Under the pieces are notes generated by a model that worked only from the letters and a program-made list of their open reading frames with translations, was not told the origin of the DNA and made no database searches. A DNA stretch of 64,000 nucleotides from JBNKWA01 sp050299555 (GTDB lineage Bacteria; Pseudomonadota; Alphaproteobacteria; Rhodobacterales; Rhodobacteraceae). Location: contig JBNKWA010000077.1 in the NCBI GenBank assembly GCA_050299555.1, positions 24,647 to 88,646 on the forward strand. The letters are read 5' to 3'. Below, one piece after another: positions 50,603 to 58,587 of the stretch (its first letter is position 1; every line of letters begins with the position of its first letter). A program made the position numbers and the translations under genes.

Positions 50603-53059
50603 TCACAGCCTGATCCTGCCGGTCGGCAAGGCCCGCGCGGCGGCGTCGATGTCGCGCCACGGGTCGCCTGCCTGCTGCAGAAGCCGCGGCAGGGAAGAAT
50701 AGTTCAAATCCTCCGGTGCGTCGACGGACTCGAGATCCGGCCAGTTAATCGGTGCAGATGCCGGCAGACTGGTGCGCGCGCGCAACGAATATGGCGCCGC
50801 CGAGGTGGCGCCGCGGACGTTGCGGTGGAAGTCGATGAAGATTCGCCGCCGTCGCTTGTCCTTGGCCTGGGTGGTGACAAAGGTCTGCGGCTCGGCCCCG
50901 GCGATGGCTTCGGCGATTGCGCCGGTGGCGCCGTGCACCTTGTCCCAGCCGAGCCGGGGCTTGATCGGGACCACGACGTGGATGCCCTTGCCACCCGATG
51001 TCTTCACGAACGGTACCAGCCCCAGCCCCTCCAGCACGCCGCGGATATGGATCGCCGCCTCGACGATCTCGCGCCAGGCGATGCCTTCGCCGGGGTCGAG
51101 GTCGAAGGTCACCCGGTCGGGTTTGTCCAGCTGCTGGCGGTGGCTGCCCCAGCTGTGGAACTCCACCACCCCGAATTGCGCCAGCCCCAGATAGCCGCGG
51201 GCGTCCTCGATGGCGATGTAGGATTTGGTCTCGCCGTCCGAGGTGGTCACCGGAAAGCTCGCCACCGACGGCGGCATCCCGGAAAACGCGTGGCGCTGGA
51301 AAAAGCAGTCCTGGGGTCGGCCGGTGGGGCAGCGGATCAGCGACACCGGGCGGCCGAGGATGTGCGGCAGCATGAAGTCGCCGACCGACGCGTAGTAGAC
51401 AGCGACATCGAGCTTGGTGGCGCCGGAGCGGCCGAAAAGGCGACGGGTCGGGTTGGTGACCCAGACCGAGGCGAGATCGGCATCCGAGATCAGCCGCTCC
51501 CGGGGCGCCGGGTCGGCGGGCGCGAAGGCGACCTCGCGCAGGCCCTTGAAGACCGCATGGCGGAGCGCGCCCGTCGCCGTTCTCGTCGCATAGTGGACAT
51601 GGGCGGTCAGCACCGGCCTGACCCAGCGGATACCCTTGGGTGCCCTGTCGAGCGCCACGCCGCCATCCTCGAGCGGCTGCAGCCGGGCGAGAAGGTCGGC
51701 AAGCGTCGCCTCGTCGAAACCGGTGCCGACCTTGCCGACATAAGCCAGCTCGTCGCCCCGCCATTCGGCCAGCGCCAGCGCGCCCAGGCCGCCGGTCGCC
51801 GCCGACGCGGTGAAGCCCGCGATGGCGAAATCGCCCACCTTCACCGCCTTCACCTTGAGCCAGCTTCGGGACCGGCCCGGCTGATAGGCCGCATTGCCGC
51901 GCTTGGCGATCACCCCCTCCAGCCCCATCTCCGAAACGCGCTCGAAGAACGCCCCGCCGCCGCCTTCCACGTGGTCGAGATACTGCACCGGCGCGTTGCG
52001 GGGCAGGCCCTGCAGCAGCGTGGCCAGCAGCGCCTTGCGGCGGACGAGCGGCGCGGCGGTCAGGTCCCAGCCATCGAGAAACGGCAGGTCGAAGGCATAG
52101 AAGATCAGCCGCTCGCTCTCCCCCTTCGACAGCGCCTCCTGCAGCAGCGTCAGGTGGGTGGCGCCGGTCTCGTCCTGCACCACGACCTCGCCGTCGATCA
52201 CCGCCTCGCGGCAGGGCAGCGCGCCGAAGGCCCCCGCCAGCGCGCCATAACGCCCGGTCCAGTCCAGCCCGCTGCGGGTGACCAGCCGCGCCTCGCCGCC
52301 GGCGATCCGGGCGGTTGTGCGATAACCGTCGAGCTTGATCTCGTGCAGCCAGTCGTCGCCTTCCGGCGGTGCGGCGGCTGCACTGGCGAGCTGCGGCGGC
52401 AGCCGGTCGGGGAGGGGGGCCTTGGCGGCGCCGGGCAGGTTGCCGGGCCGCAGCGGCCTCGATCTGGCGGGCGTTGGCTCGGTGGGCGGCGGTTCGGCCA
52501 GCAGGTCCTCGATCCGGCGCCCGGACTTCACGCTTTCCGGGCGCGCCTCCAGGACATCCGTCTCCCGGTCTGCCGCCTGGTCGCGCTCCTTGAAGAGCAG
52601 CCAGTTGCGCCTGGTCTCGCCGTCCTTGGGCTTCAGCCGGGCCAGCATCCAGCCGCCCCTCAGCTTCTCGCCGGCAAGGCGGAACTTGAACGCGCCGGCG
52701 GCGAGGCTTTCGCCCGGATCCTCCATCGGCGCCCAGGTGCCGGTGTCCCAGACGATCATCGGCCCGCCACCGTATTCGCCGGCCGGGATGACGCCCTCGA
52801 AGTCGATATAGTCGAGCGGGTGGTCCTCGGTCTCCACCGCCAGCCGCTTGTCGTCTGGGTCAAGCGACGGCCCCTTGGGCACAGCCCAGGATTTCAGCAC
52901 CCCGTCCAGCTCCAGCCGCAGATCGTAATGGTCGGCGGTGGCATGATGCTTGTGAACGACAAAACGGTTGCCGCCCGCCCCGGGCCTGCCGCCCTGCGGC
53001 TCGGGCGTGCGGGCGAAGTCGCGCTTGGCGCGATAGCTGTCGAGTTTCGCCTTGGCCAT
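50603..53059 (-). CDS. ligD: Multifunctional DNA ligase D (phosphoesterase-ligase-polymerase)
   Basis: An 818-residue ATP-dependent DNA ligase for end joining. Domains in order are the 3'-phosphoesterase (about 1-185; FVVHKHHATADHYDLRLELD), the ligase (about 215-520; adenylated Lys242 in HEIKLDGYRT) and the primase-polymerase (about 545-818; FDLDPGEG and SGGKGIHVVVPI). This PE-Lig-Pol order matches Pseudomonas and rhizobial LigD. The start at 53059 precedes a short Lys/Arg-rich N-terminus. It heads the five-gene repair operon and is divergent from a DUF72 gene. Confidence 0.95.
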   Translation of the reverse strand: MAKAKLDSYRAKRDFARTPEPQGGRPGAGGNRFVVHKHHATADHYDLRLELDGVLKSWAVPKGPSLDPDDKRLAVETEDHPLDYIDFEGVIPAGEYGGGPMIVWDTGTWAPMEDPGESLAAGAFKFRLAGEKLRGGWMLARLKPKDGETRRNWLLFKERDQAADRETDVLEARPESVKSGRRIEDLLAEPPPTEPTPARSRPLRPGNLPGAAKAPLPDRLPPQLASAAAAPPEGDDWLHEIKLDGYRTTARIAGGEARLVTRSGLDWTGRYGALAGAFGALPCREAVIDGEVVVQDETGATHLTLLQEALSKGESERLIFYAFDLPFLDGWDLTAAPLVRRKALLATLLQGLPRNAPVQYLDHVEGGGGAFFERVSEMGLEGVIAKRGNAAYQPGRSRSWLKVKAVKVGDFAIAGFTASAATGGLGALALAEWRGDELAYVGKVGTGFDEATLADLLARLQPLEDGGVALDRAPKGIRWVRPVLTAHVHYATRTATGALRHAVFKGLREVAFAPADPAPRERLISDADLASVWVTNPTRRLFGRSGATKLDVAVYYASVGDFMLPHILGRPVSLIRCPTGRPQDCFFQRHAFSGMPPSVASFPVTTSDGETKSYIAIEDARGYLGLAQFGVVEFHSWGSHRQQLDKPDRVTFDLDPGEGIAWREIVEAAIHIRGVLEGLGLVPFVKTSGGKGIHVVVPIKPRLGWDKVHGATGAIAEAIAGAEPQTFVTTQAKDKRRRRIFIDFHRNVRGATSAAPYSLRARTSLPASAPINWPDLESVDAPEDLNYSSLPRLLQQAGDPWRDIDAAARALPTGRIRL

Positions 53060-53195
53060 GTTTTCCGGGGCCCGGTGGGACGGTGGGGCCGAGCCTATGG
53101 CCTCGGGCCGTGAGGCGGCAAGCGCAAGGATCGGGTTGGCTTTCCGTGGCCCGGCCTCGATAATCGAGGGGCATTCGGGGCGGGGAGGCCGGGCA

Positions 53196-53996
53196 ATGAC
53201 TGGGACAGGCACGATTCGCGTCGGCATCGGCGGCTGGACCTTCGCGCCATGGCGCGGCAGCTTCTATCCCGAGGATCTGACGCAGAAGCGCGAGCTGGAA
53301 TACGCGGCCAGCAAGCTGACCTCGATCGAGATCAACGGCACCTACTACGGCTCGCAAAAGCCCGAGAGCTTCCGCCGCTGGCACGACGAAACGCCGGACG
53401 GGTTCATGTTCGCGGTCAAGGGGCCGCGCTTTGCCACCAACCGCCGGGTCCTGGGCGAGGCCGGCGAATCGATCGACCGGTTCTTTTCCAGCGGCCTGCT
53501 GGAGCTGAAGGACAAGCTGGGGCCGGTGAACTGGCAGTTCATGGCCACCAAGGCCTTCGATCCGGAGGATTTCGAGGCGTTCCTGAGCCTTCTGCCTACG
53601 TCGCTGGACGGGCGGGCCCTGCGCCATGCGGTCGAGGTGCGGCACGACAGCTTCCGGGTGCCGGAATTCGTGGCGCTGGCGCGCAAGTATGGCGTGGCGG
53701 TGATCGCGGCGGCGGACGGCAAGTACCCGCAGATCGCCGATGTGACGGCGGATTTCGTCTATGCGCGGATCATGGGGACGACCAAGGGCGAGGCCGAGGG
53801 ATATCCGGCGGCTGCGCTCGATGCCTGGGCGGCGCGGGCCATGGCCTGGGCGGGAGGCGCGGTGCCCGAAGGGCTGGAGCGGGCGTCGGAAACGGACGCG
53901 GCGCCGGGTCCGCGGGACGTCTTCCTCTACGTGATCAGCGGCAACAAGGTGGCGAACCCGGCGGCGGCGATGGCACTGATCCGGCGGCTGAGCTGA
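53196..53996 (+). CDS. DUF72 domain protein
   Basis: A 266-residue DUF72 (YecE-like) protein with a TIM-barrel-like fold. It opens IRVGIGGWTFAPWRGSFYP and has EINGTYYGSQKPESFRRWH, FMFAVKGPRFATNRR and the terminal YVISGNKVANPAAAMAL. The start at 53196 has GGGGAGG just before it. DUF72 has no settled biochemical function. It shares a 136-bp divergent promoter region with ligD, so joint regulation is possible. Confidence 0.88.
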   Translation: MTGTGTIRVGIGGWTFAPWRGSFYPEDLTQKRELEYAASKLTSIEINGTYYGSQKPESFRRWHDETPDGFMFAVKGPRFATNRRVLGEAGESIDRFFSSGLLELKDKLGPVNWQFMATKAFDPEDFEAFLSLLPTSLDGRALRHAVEVRHDSFRVPEFVALARKYGVAVIAAADGKYPQIADVTADFVYARIMGTTKGEAEGYPAAALDAWAARAMAWAGGAVPEGLERASETDAAPGPRDVFLYVISGNKVANPAAAMALIRRLS

Positions 53997-54140
53997 GGGG
54001 CGGCGGTTCTGGGAACGGGCGAGCCGCCAATTCGCAGCCCCTCTTCGCGCCGCCATTTCGCGCCCGCGCGCCCGCGCGGCCAATTCGCTCCGAAGTCCGG
54101 ACCAAGGCCGCCGCGGACGAATCAGTAAGAAAGGTCCGCT
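53997..54140. repeat. Short imperfect triplication after the DUF72 gene
   Basis: Three imperfect copies of GCCRCCAATTCGC-like sequence (CCGCCAATTCGC, CCGCCATTTCGC, CGGCCAATTCGC) occur within about 70 bp, and a related CCGCCAATTGGC lies near 54570. No gene is visible in this gap. Confidence 0.4.
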
Positions 54141-54386
54141 CTAGTGCCGGCCCCCGGCTAGCAGTGGGGCATCATGAGCCGGCTGTGTCTCGACCAGCCC
54201 CGCCTCTGCCAGCACCCGCTCCGAGAACGACACCGGGCAGTCGGAGCTGTGGACGACGTTACCGGTTTGGAGATCGGCCATGCGCCCGCAGTGGCGGCAT
54301 TTGCTGCCGCGGCAATCATCAATCATGGCGGTGCTGATTAGCGCATTCGCCATGCTGACGAGTTCGTCGACGAACCTCGAACGCAT
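54141..54386 (-). CDS. Small protein with a possible zinc-binding Cys cluster
   Basis: An 81-residue protein of unknown function. It has CRHCGRMADL and VVHSSDCPV, which with the preceding Cys could bind one zinc ion (CX4CX2C ... C). An amphipathic N-terminal helix (RFVDELVSMANALISTAM) precedes it. Similar short proteins occur in phage-derived regions of rhodobacters. I choose the ATG at 54386 since GGGGGAG is 9 nt upstream; the ATG at 54392 is too close to it. The surrounding DNA is less G+C-rich than its neighbours, which hints at acquisition. Confidence 0.5.
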   Translation of the reverse strand: MRSRFVDELVSMANALISTAMIDDCRGSKCRHCGRMADLQTGNVVHSSDCPVSFSERVLAEAGLVETQPAHDAPLLAGGRH

Positions 54387-54611
54387 AAACATCTTCTCCC
54401 CCACCGGGATCAGGTTACCGGTCTAGCGTGGCGCCACGCAATGGTGGATTGATGATAGAAATACGGTAGAAACTGGGCACCCCGCCACCCGCAACCGGTA
54501 GTTGAATGCTAGAACGCCTCTTTGCGACTGGCAAGTGAGGTTGAGCACGCAAACGAGGAAATCGGCGCGCCGCCAATTGGCCCGCCTCAAAGGCCGTTCC
54601 GCTCCCGCGAG

Positions 54612-55175
54612 TCAGGCGCGCTCGGCGTATTCCAGCGTTTCGGTGTTGACGACGATGGCTTCGTCGGTGGCGATGAACGGCGGCACCATGATCCTGACGC
54701 CGTTGTCGAGCAGTGCCGGCTTGTAGCTGTTGGCGGCGGTCTGGCCCTTCACCACCGGCTCGGTCTCGACCACCTTGCAGGTGACCTTCTGCGGCAGGGT
54801 GGCGCTCAGCGCCTCGTCGCCGAAATACTCGATGGTCACGGTCATGCCGTCCTGCAGGAAGGGCCGCTGATCGCCGAGAAGGTCTGCATCGAGCTCGATC
54901 TGCTCGTAGGTGTCGGTGTCCATGAAGACCAGCCGGCCGTCGGCTTCGTAAAGGAACTGCTGGTCCTTCTGGTCGAGCCGCACCTGCTCCACCTTGTCGG
55001 CCGAGCGGAAGCGCTCGTTCAGCTTGCGCCCGTCGCGCAGGTTCCTCAGCTCCACCTGGGCAAAGGCGCCGCCCTTGCCGGGCATCACATGCGCCGTCTT
55101 GACCGCGCGCCACAGGCCGCCGTCATGCTCGATGATGTTGCCGGGGCGGATTTCGTTTCCGTTGATCTTGGGCAT
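54612..55175 (-). CDS. efp: Elongation factor P
   Basis: A 187-residue EF-P, which rescues ribosomes stalled at polyproline. It begins PKINGNEIRPGNIIEHDGGL and the tip residue that is modified in some species lies in VMPGKGGAFAQVELRNL, where Lys occupies the loop. The three beta-barrel domains are complete, ending VVNTETLEYAERA. The stretch at 54387-54611 downstream holds no gene that I can support. Confidence 0.95.
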   Translation of the reverse strand: MPKINGNEIRPGNIIEHDGGLWRAVKTAHVMPGKGGAFAQVELRNLRDGRKLNERFRSADKVEQVRLDQKDQQFLYEADGRLVFMDTDTYEQIELDADLLGDQRPFLQDGMTVTIEYFGDEALSATLPQKVTCKVVETEPVVKGQTAANSYKPALLDNGVRIMVPPFIATDEAIVVNTETLEYAERA

Positions 55176-55207
55176 GGTCCGAACCTGGGATTGGCATTCG
55201 GCGACGC

Positions 55208-56548
55208 CTATACAGGCTCGCCCCGGGCCTGTCCATCAGCGCTCGCGCGGCCCGCCGGACCGCCGGGGCGGGCCATCACGAGGGCGGCCAGCACACCGGC
55301 ATAGACCAGCGGGTCGAGGTGATAGAGCGGCCCGTCCACCAGCGAGAAGACCAGAAGCGCGTTCAGCCCGGTCAGCGCGCCGATCGCCACCGCGTCGGCC
55401 GACCGGCGGACGCGGGCCAGGCCGCGCAGCCACAGGCTGCCCAGAAGCAGCATCAGCGCGCCGCCACCCACGATGCCGAAGCCGAGGACCATTTCCAGCG
55501 GCGCGTTGTGCACCTGCTCCCAACCCTCGAAGCGCCCGGTGGAGATGAAGCGGTACTGGTCGAAGCCCCAGCCGAAGACCGGCCGCTCTGCGATCAGTCG
55601 CAGCGCATCGGCCCACAGTGTCATCCGGCCGGCCGTCATCGCGTCGGCGCCCTCGGCGTTCACGGCGGCGCCGGCCTCGGTCAGGCTGTTGAGAATGCCA
55701 TAGGCACTGTCCGGCGTCACCAGCAACACCGAGGCCGCCCCACCCAGGACCATCGCCGTCAGCATCGGCAGCAGGGTCGGAACCACCCGGCGCGGCAGGA
55801 TCGCCATGGCAAAGCCCCAGGCGGCGAGGACCGCAACCACGCCGCCGCGGGTGCCCGACCAGAAGAGCAGCATCCACAGGAGTGCCATGACGCTCCAGGC
55901 CAGCCATCGGCCCAGCGCGCCCGTTGCCATCAGCCACAACCCCGCCGTGGTCCCAAGGGCGGCCGCCAGAGCCATGCCCCAGACCCGCACGTGCCAGAAA
56001 CCCATCGGACCGCCGCGCCAGTTGAGTTCGGGCCGGGCATCCAGGGTCAGGTAGAGATAGGCCACCAGCGGCAGGTGCAGCAGGATCGTTCCTGCCACCG
56101 CCATAAGCATGCCGCGGCGCAGCGACTCGCCGGCCTCGGCAATCAGAAACACCAGCCCCACGGCCATCATGGCGATTCCGGCCCGCTGCAGGACCGCCAT
56201 TGCCGCTGTGGAGCGTGACGGCGCCACCGTCAGGGTCGTCAGCACGGCCACGGCCGCGAAGACGATCAGTGCCGCCAGTTCCAGGCGCGTCAGCGCCCCC
56301 TTCAGGCTGGCCCTCGTCAGGCCCATGACCAGGGCCGTGACCAGCACTGCCGCCTCGAACGGAAACAGCATGTCGAGGCGCATGAACTGGGTGTCCGCGC
56401 CCCCCGATGCCAGCACCAGCTGATAGAGCCCGGCCAGCAGGGGCGACGGCGCCAGCACCCAGGGCAGCCAGGAAAGCCGCCGCGGGCCAGCGGCCGCCAC
56501 GCGCGGCGATTTTGCTTCGACCAGGGTCATCCGTGGCGCGTTATCCAT
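55208..56548 (-). CDS. O-antigen ligase-like membrane protein (Wzy_C family)
   Basis: A 446-residue membrane protein with about 11 to 12 hydrophobic segments and a large exterior loop around 310-370 that holds the Wzy_C motif region (RPVFGWGFDQYRFISTGRFE, then WEQVHNAPLEMVLGFG). Conserved Arg and His residues are present. The family includes WaaL O-antigen ligases and Wzy polymerases, which cannot be separated by eye. The start could also be the ATG at 56530. It follows efp's start by 33 bp on the same strand but is upstream of it, so they may be co-transcribed. Confidence 0.83.
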   Translation of the reverse strand: MDNAPRMTLVEAKSPRVAAAGPRRLSWLPWVLAPSPLLAGLYQLVLASGGADTQFMRLDMLFPFEAAVLVTALVMGLTRASLKGALTRLELAALIVFAAVAVLTTLTVAPSRSTAAMAVLQRAGIAMMAVGLVFLIAEAGESLRRGMLMAVAGTILLHLPLVAYLYLTLDARPELNWRGGPMGFWHVRVWGMALAAALGTTAGLWLMATGALGRWLAWSVMALLWMLLFWSGTRGGVVAVLAAWGFAMAILPRRVVPTLLPMLTAMVLGGAASVLLVTPDSAYGILNSLTEAGAAVNAEGADAMTAGRMTLWADALRLIAERPVFGWGFDQYRFISTGRFEGWEQVHNAPLEMVLGFGIVGGGALMLLLGSLWLRGLARVRRSADAVAIGALTGLNALLVFSLVDGPLYHLDPLVYAGVLAALVMARPGGPAGRASADGQARGEPV

Positions 56549-56708
56549 GTCTGACGTCGAAAATGTGGCAAGGCGCCGCAACTGGCAACCATCTGCCCGG
56601 GCGGCTCTCGCCCTGCAGCGCCCATGAGACCACCTCCCGGCCGCGAGGCCGGGCTTGCGCACCGGCGCATTCGCGGCTTTCCTCCCGCATGGGCAGCGGC
56701 GGGGCGAG

Positions 56709-57959
56709 ATGCGCTATTCGGCATGGCAGATCCTGAAGCAGGGGCTTACCGGCAATGCCGGCTGGGCCCCGGTCTGGCGCTCGCCCGAGCCGAAGCCCGC
56801 CTATGACGTGATCATCATCGGCGGCGGCGGGCACGGTCTGGCGACGGCCTATTATCTGGCGAAGAATCACGGGCTGACCAATGTCGCGGTGCTGGAGCGC
56901 GGCTGGCTCGGCGGCGGCAATGTCGGGCGCAACACCACCATCGTGCGGGCGAACTACTTCCTGCCCGGCAATTCGGAATTCTACAGCCACTCGCTGAAGC
57001 TCTGGGAGGGGCTGGAGCAGGAGCTCAACTACAACGTCATGCTCAGCCAGCGCGGCCAGGTGCTGCTGGCGCATTCCGACGGGCAGATGGATGCCTTCGC
57101 CCGGCGCGGCAACGCGATCCGCTTTCAGGGCGACGATGCCGAGCTCTGGGACCGCGAGAAGACCCGGGCGATGCTGCCCTGGCTCAACCACGACGATCCG
57201 CGCTTTCCGATCCGTGGCGGCCTGATGCAGTGGCGTGCCGGAACCGCCCGGCACGATGCGGTCGCCTGGGGCTTTGCCCGCGGTGCCGACATGCGCGGCG
57301 TCGATCTGATCCAGAACTGCGAGGTGACGGGGTTCCGGATCGAGAACGGGCGCATCCGCGGGGTGGAAACCACGCGCGGGCCCATCGCCGCCGGCAAGGT
57401 CGGCATGGCGGTGGCCGGCCGCACCTCGCAGGTGGCGGCCATGGCGGGCCTGAGGCTGCCGATCGAAAGCCACGTTCTGCAGGCCTTCGTGACCGAGGGC
57501 CTGAAGCCGGTGCTGCCCTACGTGGTCAGCTTCGGCATGGGGCATTTCTACATCAGCCAGTCGGACAAGGGCGGGCTCGTCTTCGGCGGCGATCTCGATT
57601 TCTACAACTCCTACGCCCAGCGCGGAAACCTTCCCATGGTCGAGCACGTGATGGAGGCGGGCATGGCGCTGATGCCGACGATCGGCCGCGCCCGGGTGCT
57701 GCGGTCATGGGGCGGAATCATGGACATGACCATGGACGGCTCGCCGATCATCGACAGGACGCCGGTTGAGGGGCTCTATCTCAACGGCGGCTGGTGCTAC
57801 GGCGGCTTCAAGGCGACGCCGGCCTCGGGCTGGTGCTTTGCCCATCTGATCGCCACCGGCAATCATTCCGAGCACGCGACGCGGCTGTTGATGAACCGGT
57901 TCGAGACCGGCCACGTCATCGACGAGGAGGGGACAGGCGCCCGGCCCAACCGGCACTAG
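56709..57959 (+). CDS. soxB: Sarcosine oxidase subunit beta
   Basis: A 416-residue FAD-dependent subunit of heterotetrameric sarcosine oxidase, which oxidises sarcosine to glycine. The FAD-binding motif is VIIIGGGGHGLATAYYLAKN and is followed by RGWLGGGNVGRNTTIVRANY. The C-terminal FAD contact is NGGWCYGGFKATPASGW. It begins the soxBDAG operon. The start at 56709 gives the typical RYSAWQILKQGLTGN N-terminus. Unlike the other junctions in the operon, the gap to soxD is long (352 bp) and carries a palindrome-element copy. Confidence 0.94.
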   Translation: MRYSAWQILKQGLTGNAGWAPVWRSPEPKPAYDVIIIGGGGHGLATAYYLAKNHGLTNVAVLERGWLGGGNVGRNTTIVRANYFLPGNSEFYSHSLKLWEGLEQELNYNVMLSQRGQVLLAHSDGQMDAFARRGNAIRFQGDDAELWDREKTRAMLPWLNHDDPRFPIRGGLMQWRAGTARHDAVAWGFARGADMRGVDLIQNCEVTGFRIENGRIRGVETTRGPIAAGKVGMAVAGRTSQVAAMAGLRLPIESHVLQAFVTEGLKPVLPYVVSFGMGHFYISQSDKGGLVFGGDLDFYNSYAQRGNLPMVEHVMEAGMALMPTIGRARVLRSWGGIMDMTMDGSPIIDRTPVEGLYLNGGWCYGGFKATPASGWCFAHLIATGNHSEHATRLLMNRFETGHVIDEEGTGARPNRH

Positions 57960-58311
57960 CCGGATCCGGGGTGGCTGTGCGCTGGCAGGGTGGATCGCGC
58001 CCGCCCCGTATCCGGGCGCTCCCCGCCCTCCCACCCTTCGCGCCCGGGCGCGATCCTGACACGCCGCCCGCAGGCGTCCCTGTGGGGATGGGGTGTCAAG
58101 GATTTGATCCCATTACATAAAAGTGTTGTCGTTGCTGCGCGGACGAGTGTGGGTCACGGTCCCGACATCACCCCAAGCCCGGCGCAGCCGACCAGTGCGA
58201 ATGCGGTCATGCGGCGGATCGGCGTCGCCCAGCCGCTGCAGAACCGGCCTTGACACCGCTCGCGGCGGCCCTTTGGTTGCCCCGGTCTGGAGCCAGCGAG
58301 GTTCGCCCCAA
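57960..58311. other. Interrupted soxB-soxD junction
   Basis: A 352-bp non-coding gap inside an otherwise tightly packed operon. It contains the degenerate palindrome element copy D (58073-58165) and nothing else that I recognise. Other soxBDAG junctions here overlap by 4 to 8 bp, so the gap is probably an insertion. Confidence 0.6.
58073..58165 (+). repeat. Intergenic palindrome element, copy D (degenerate)
   Basis: An imperfect palindrome GCGTCCC-TGT-GGGGATG is followed by GTGTCAAGGATTTGAT, CATTACATAAAAGTGTTGTCG and a single GCGGAC where other copies have TGGGGAC. The A+T-rich core closely matches copy B, while the terminal boxes are worn. It is the only copy not between convergent genes. 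Confidence 0.65.
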
Positions 58312-58587
58312 GTGCGCATCGAGTGCCCCGTCTGCGGCGCGCGTGACAGCCGTGAGTTCACCTATCTCGGCGCCGCCAGGCTGGCCGAGCGCCCGGCGCC
58401 GGACGCGGGCGCCGACGCCTTCCACGAGTACCTGCACATCCGCGACAACCCGGCCGGCCCGAACGCCGAACTTTGGCAGCATGCCTTCGGCTGCCGCGCC
58501 TGGCTGCGGGTGGTGCGCGACACTACCAGCCATGCGATCCTGTCGGTGGCGCTGGCCCGGGACGGCGACCCCGGGGGGGCGACGTGA
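58312..58587 (+). CDS. soxD: Sarcosine oxidase subunit delta
   Basis: A 91-residue small subunit that binds zinc in heterotetrameric sarcosine oxidases. The cysteine pair is in IECPVCGARDSREFTYLG and a further Cys in AFGCRAWLRVVRD. The EYLHIRDNPAGPNAELWQHA stretch is the family hallmark. It starts with GTG (58312) after AGCGAGG and overlaps soxA by 4 bp (GTGA). Confidence 0.92.
   Translation: MRIECPVCGARDSREFTYLGAARLAERPAPDAGADAFHEYLHIRDNPAGPNAELWQHAFGCRAWLRVVRDTTSHAILSVALARDGDPGGAT

Noticed and set aside
50312..53113. A very long plus-strand open frame opposite ku and ligD
   Set aside because: It is antisense to two genes with complete domains, is rich in Arg, Gly, His and Leu as expected from the reverse of G+C-rich coding DNA, and shows no domain.
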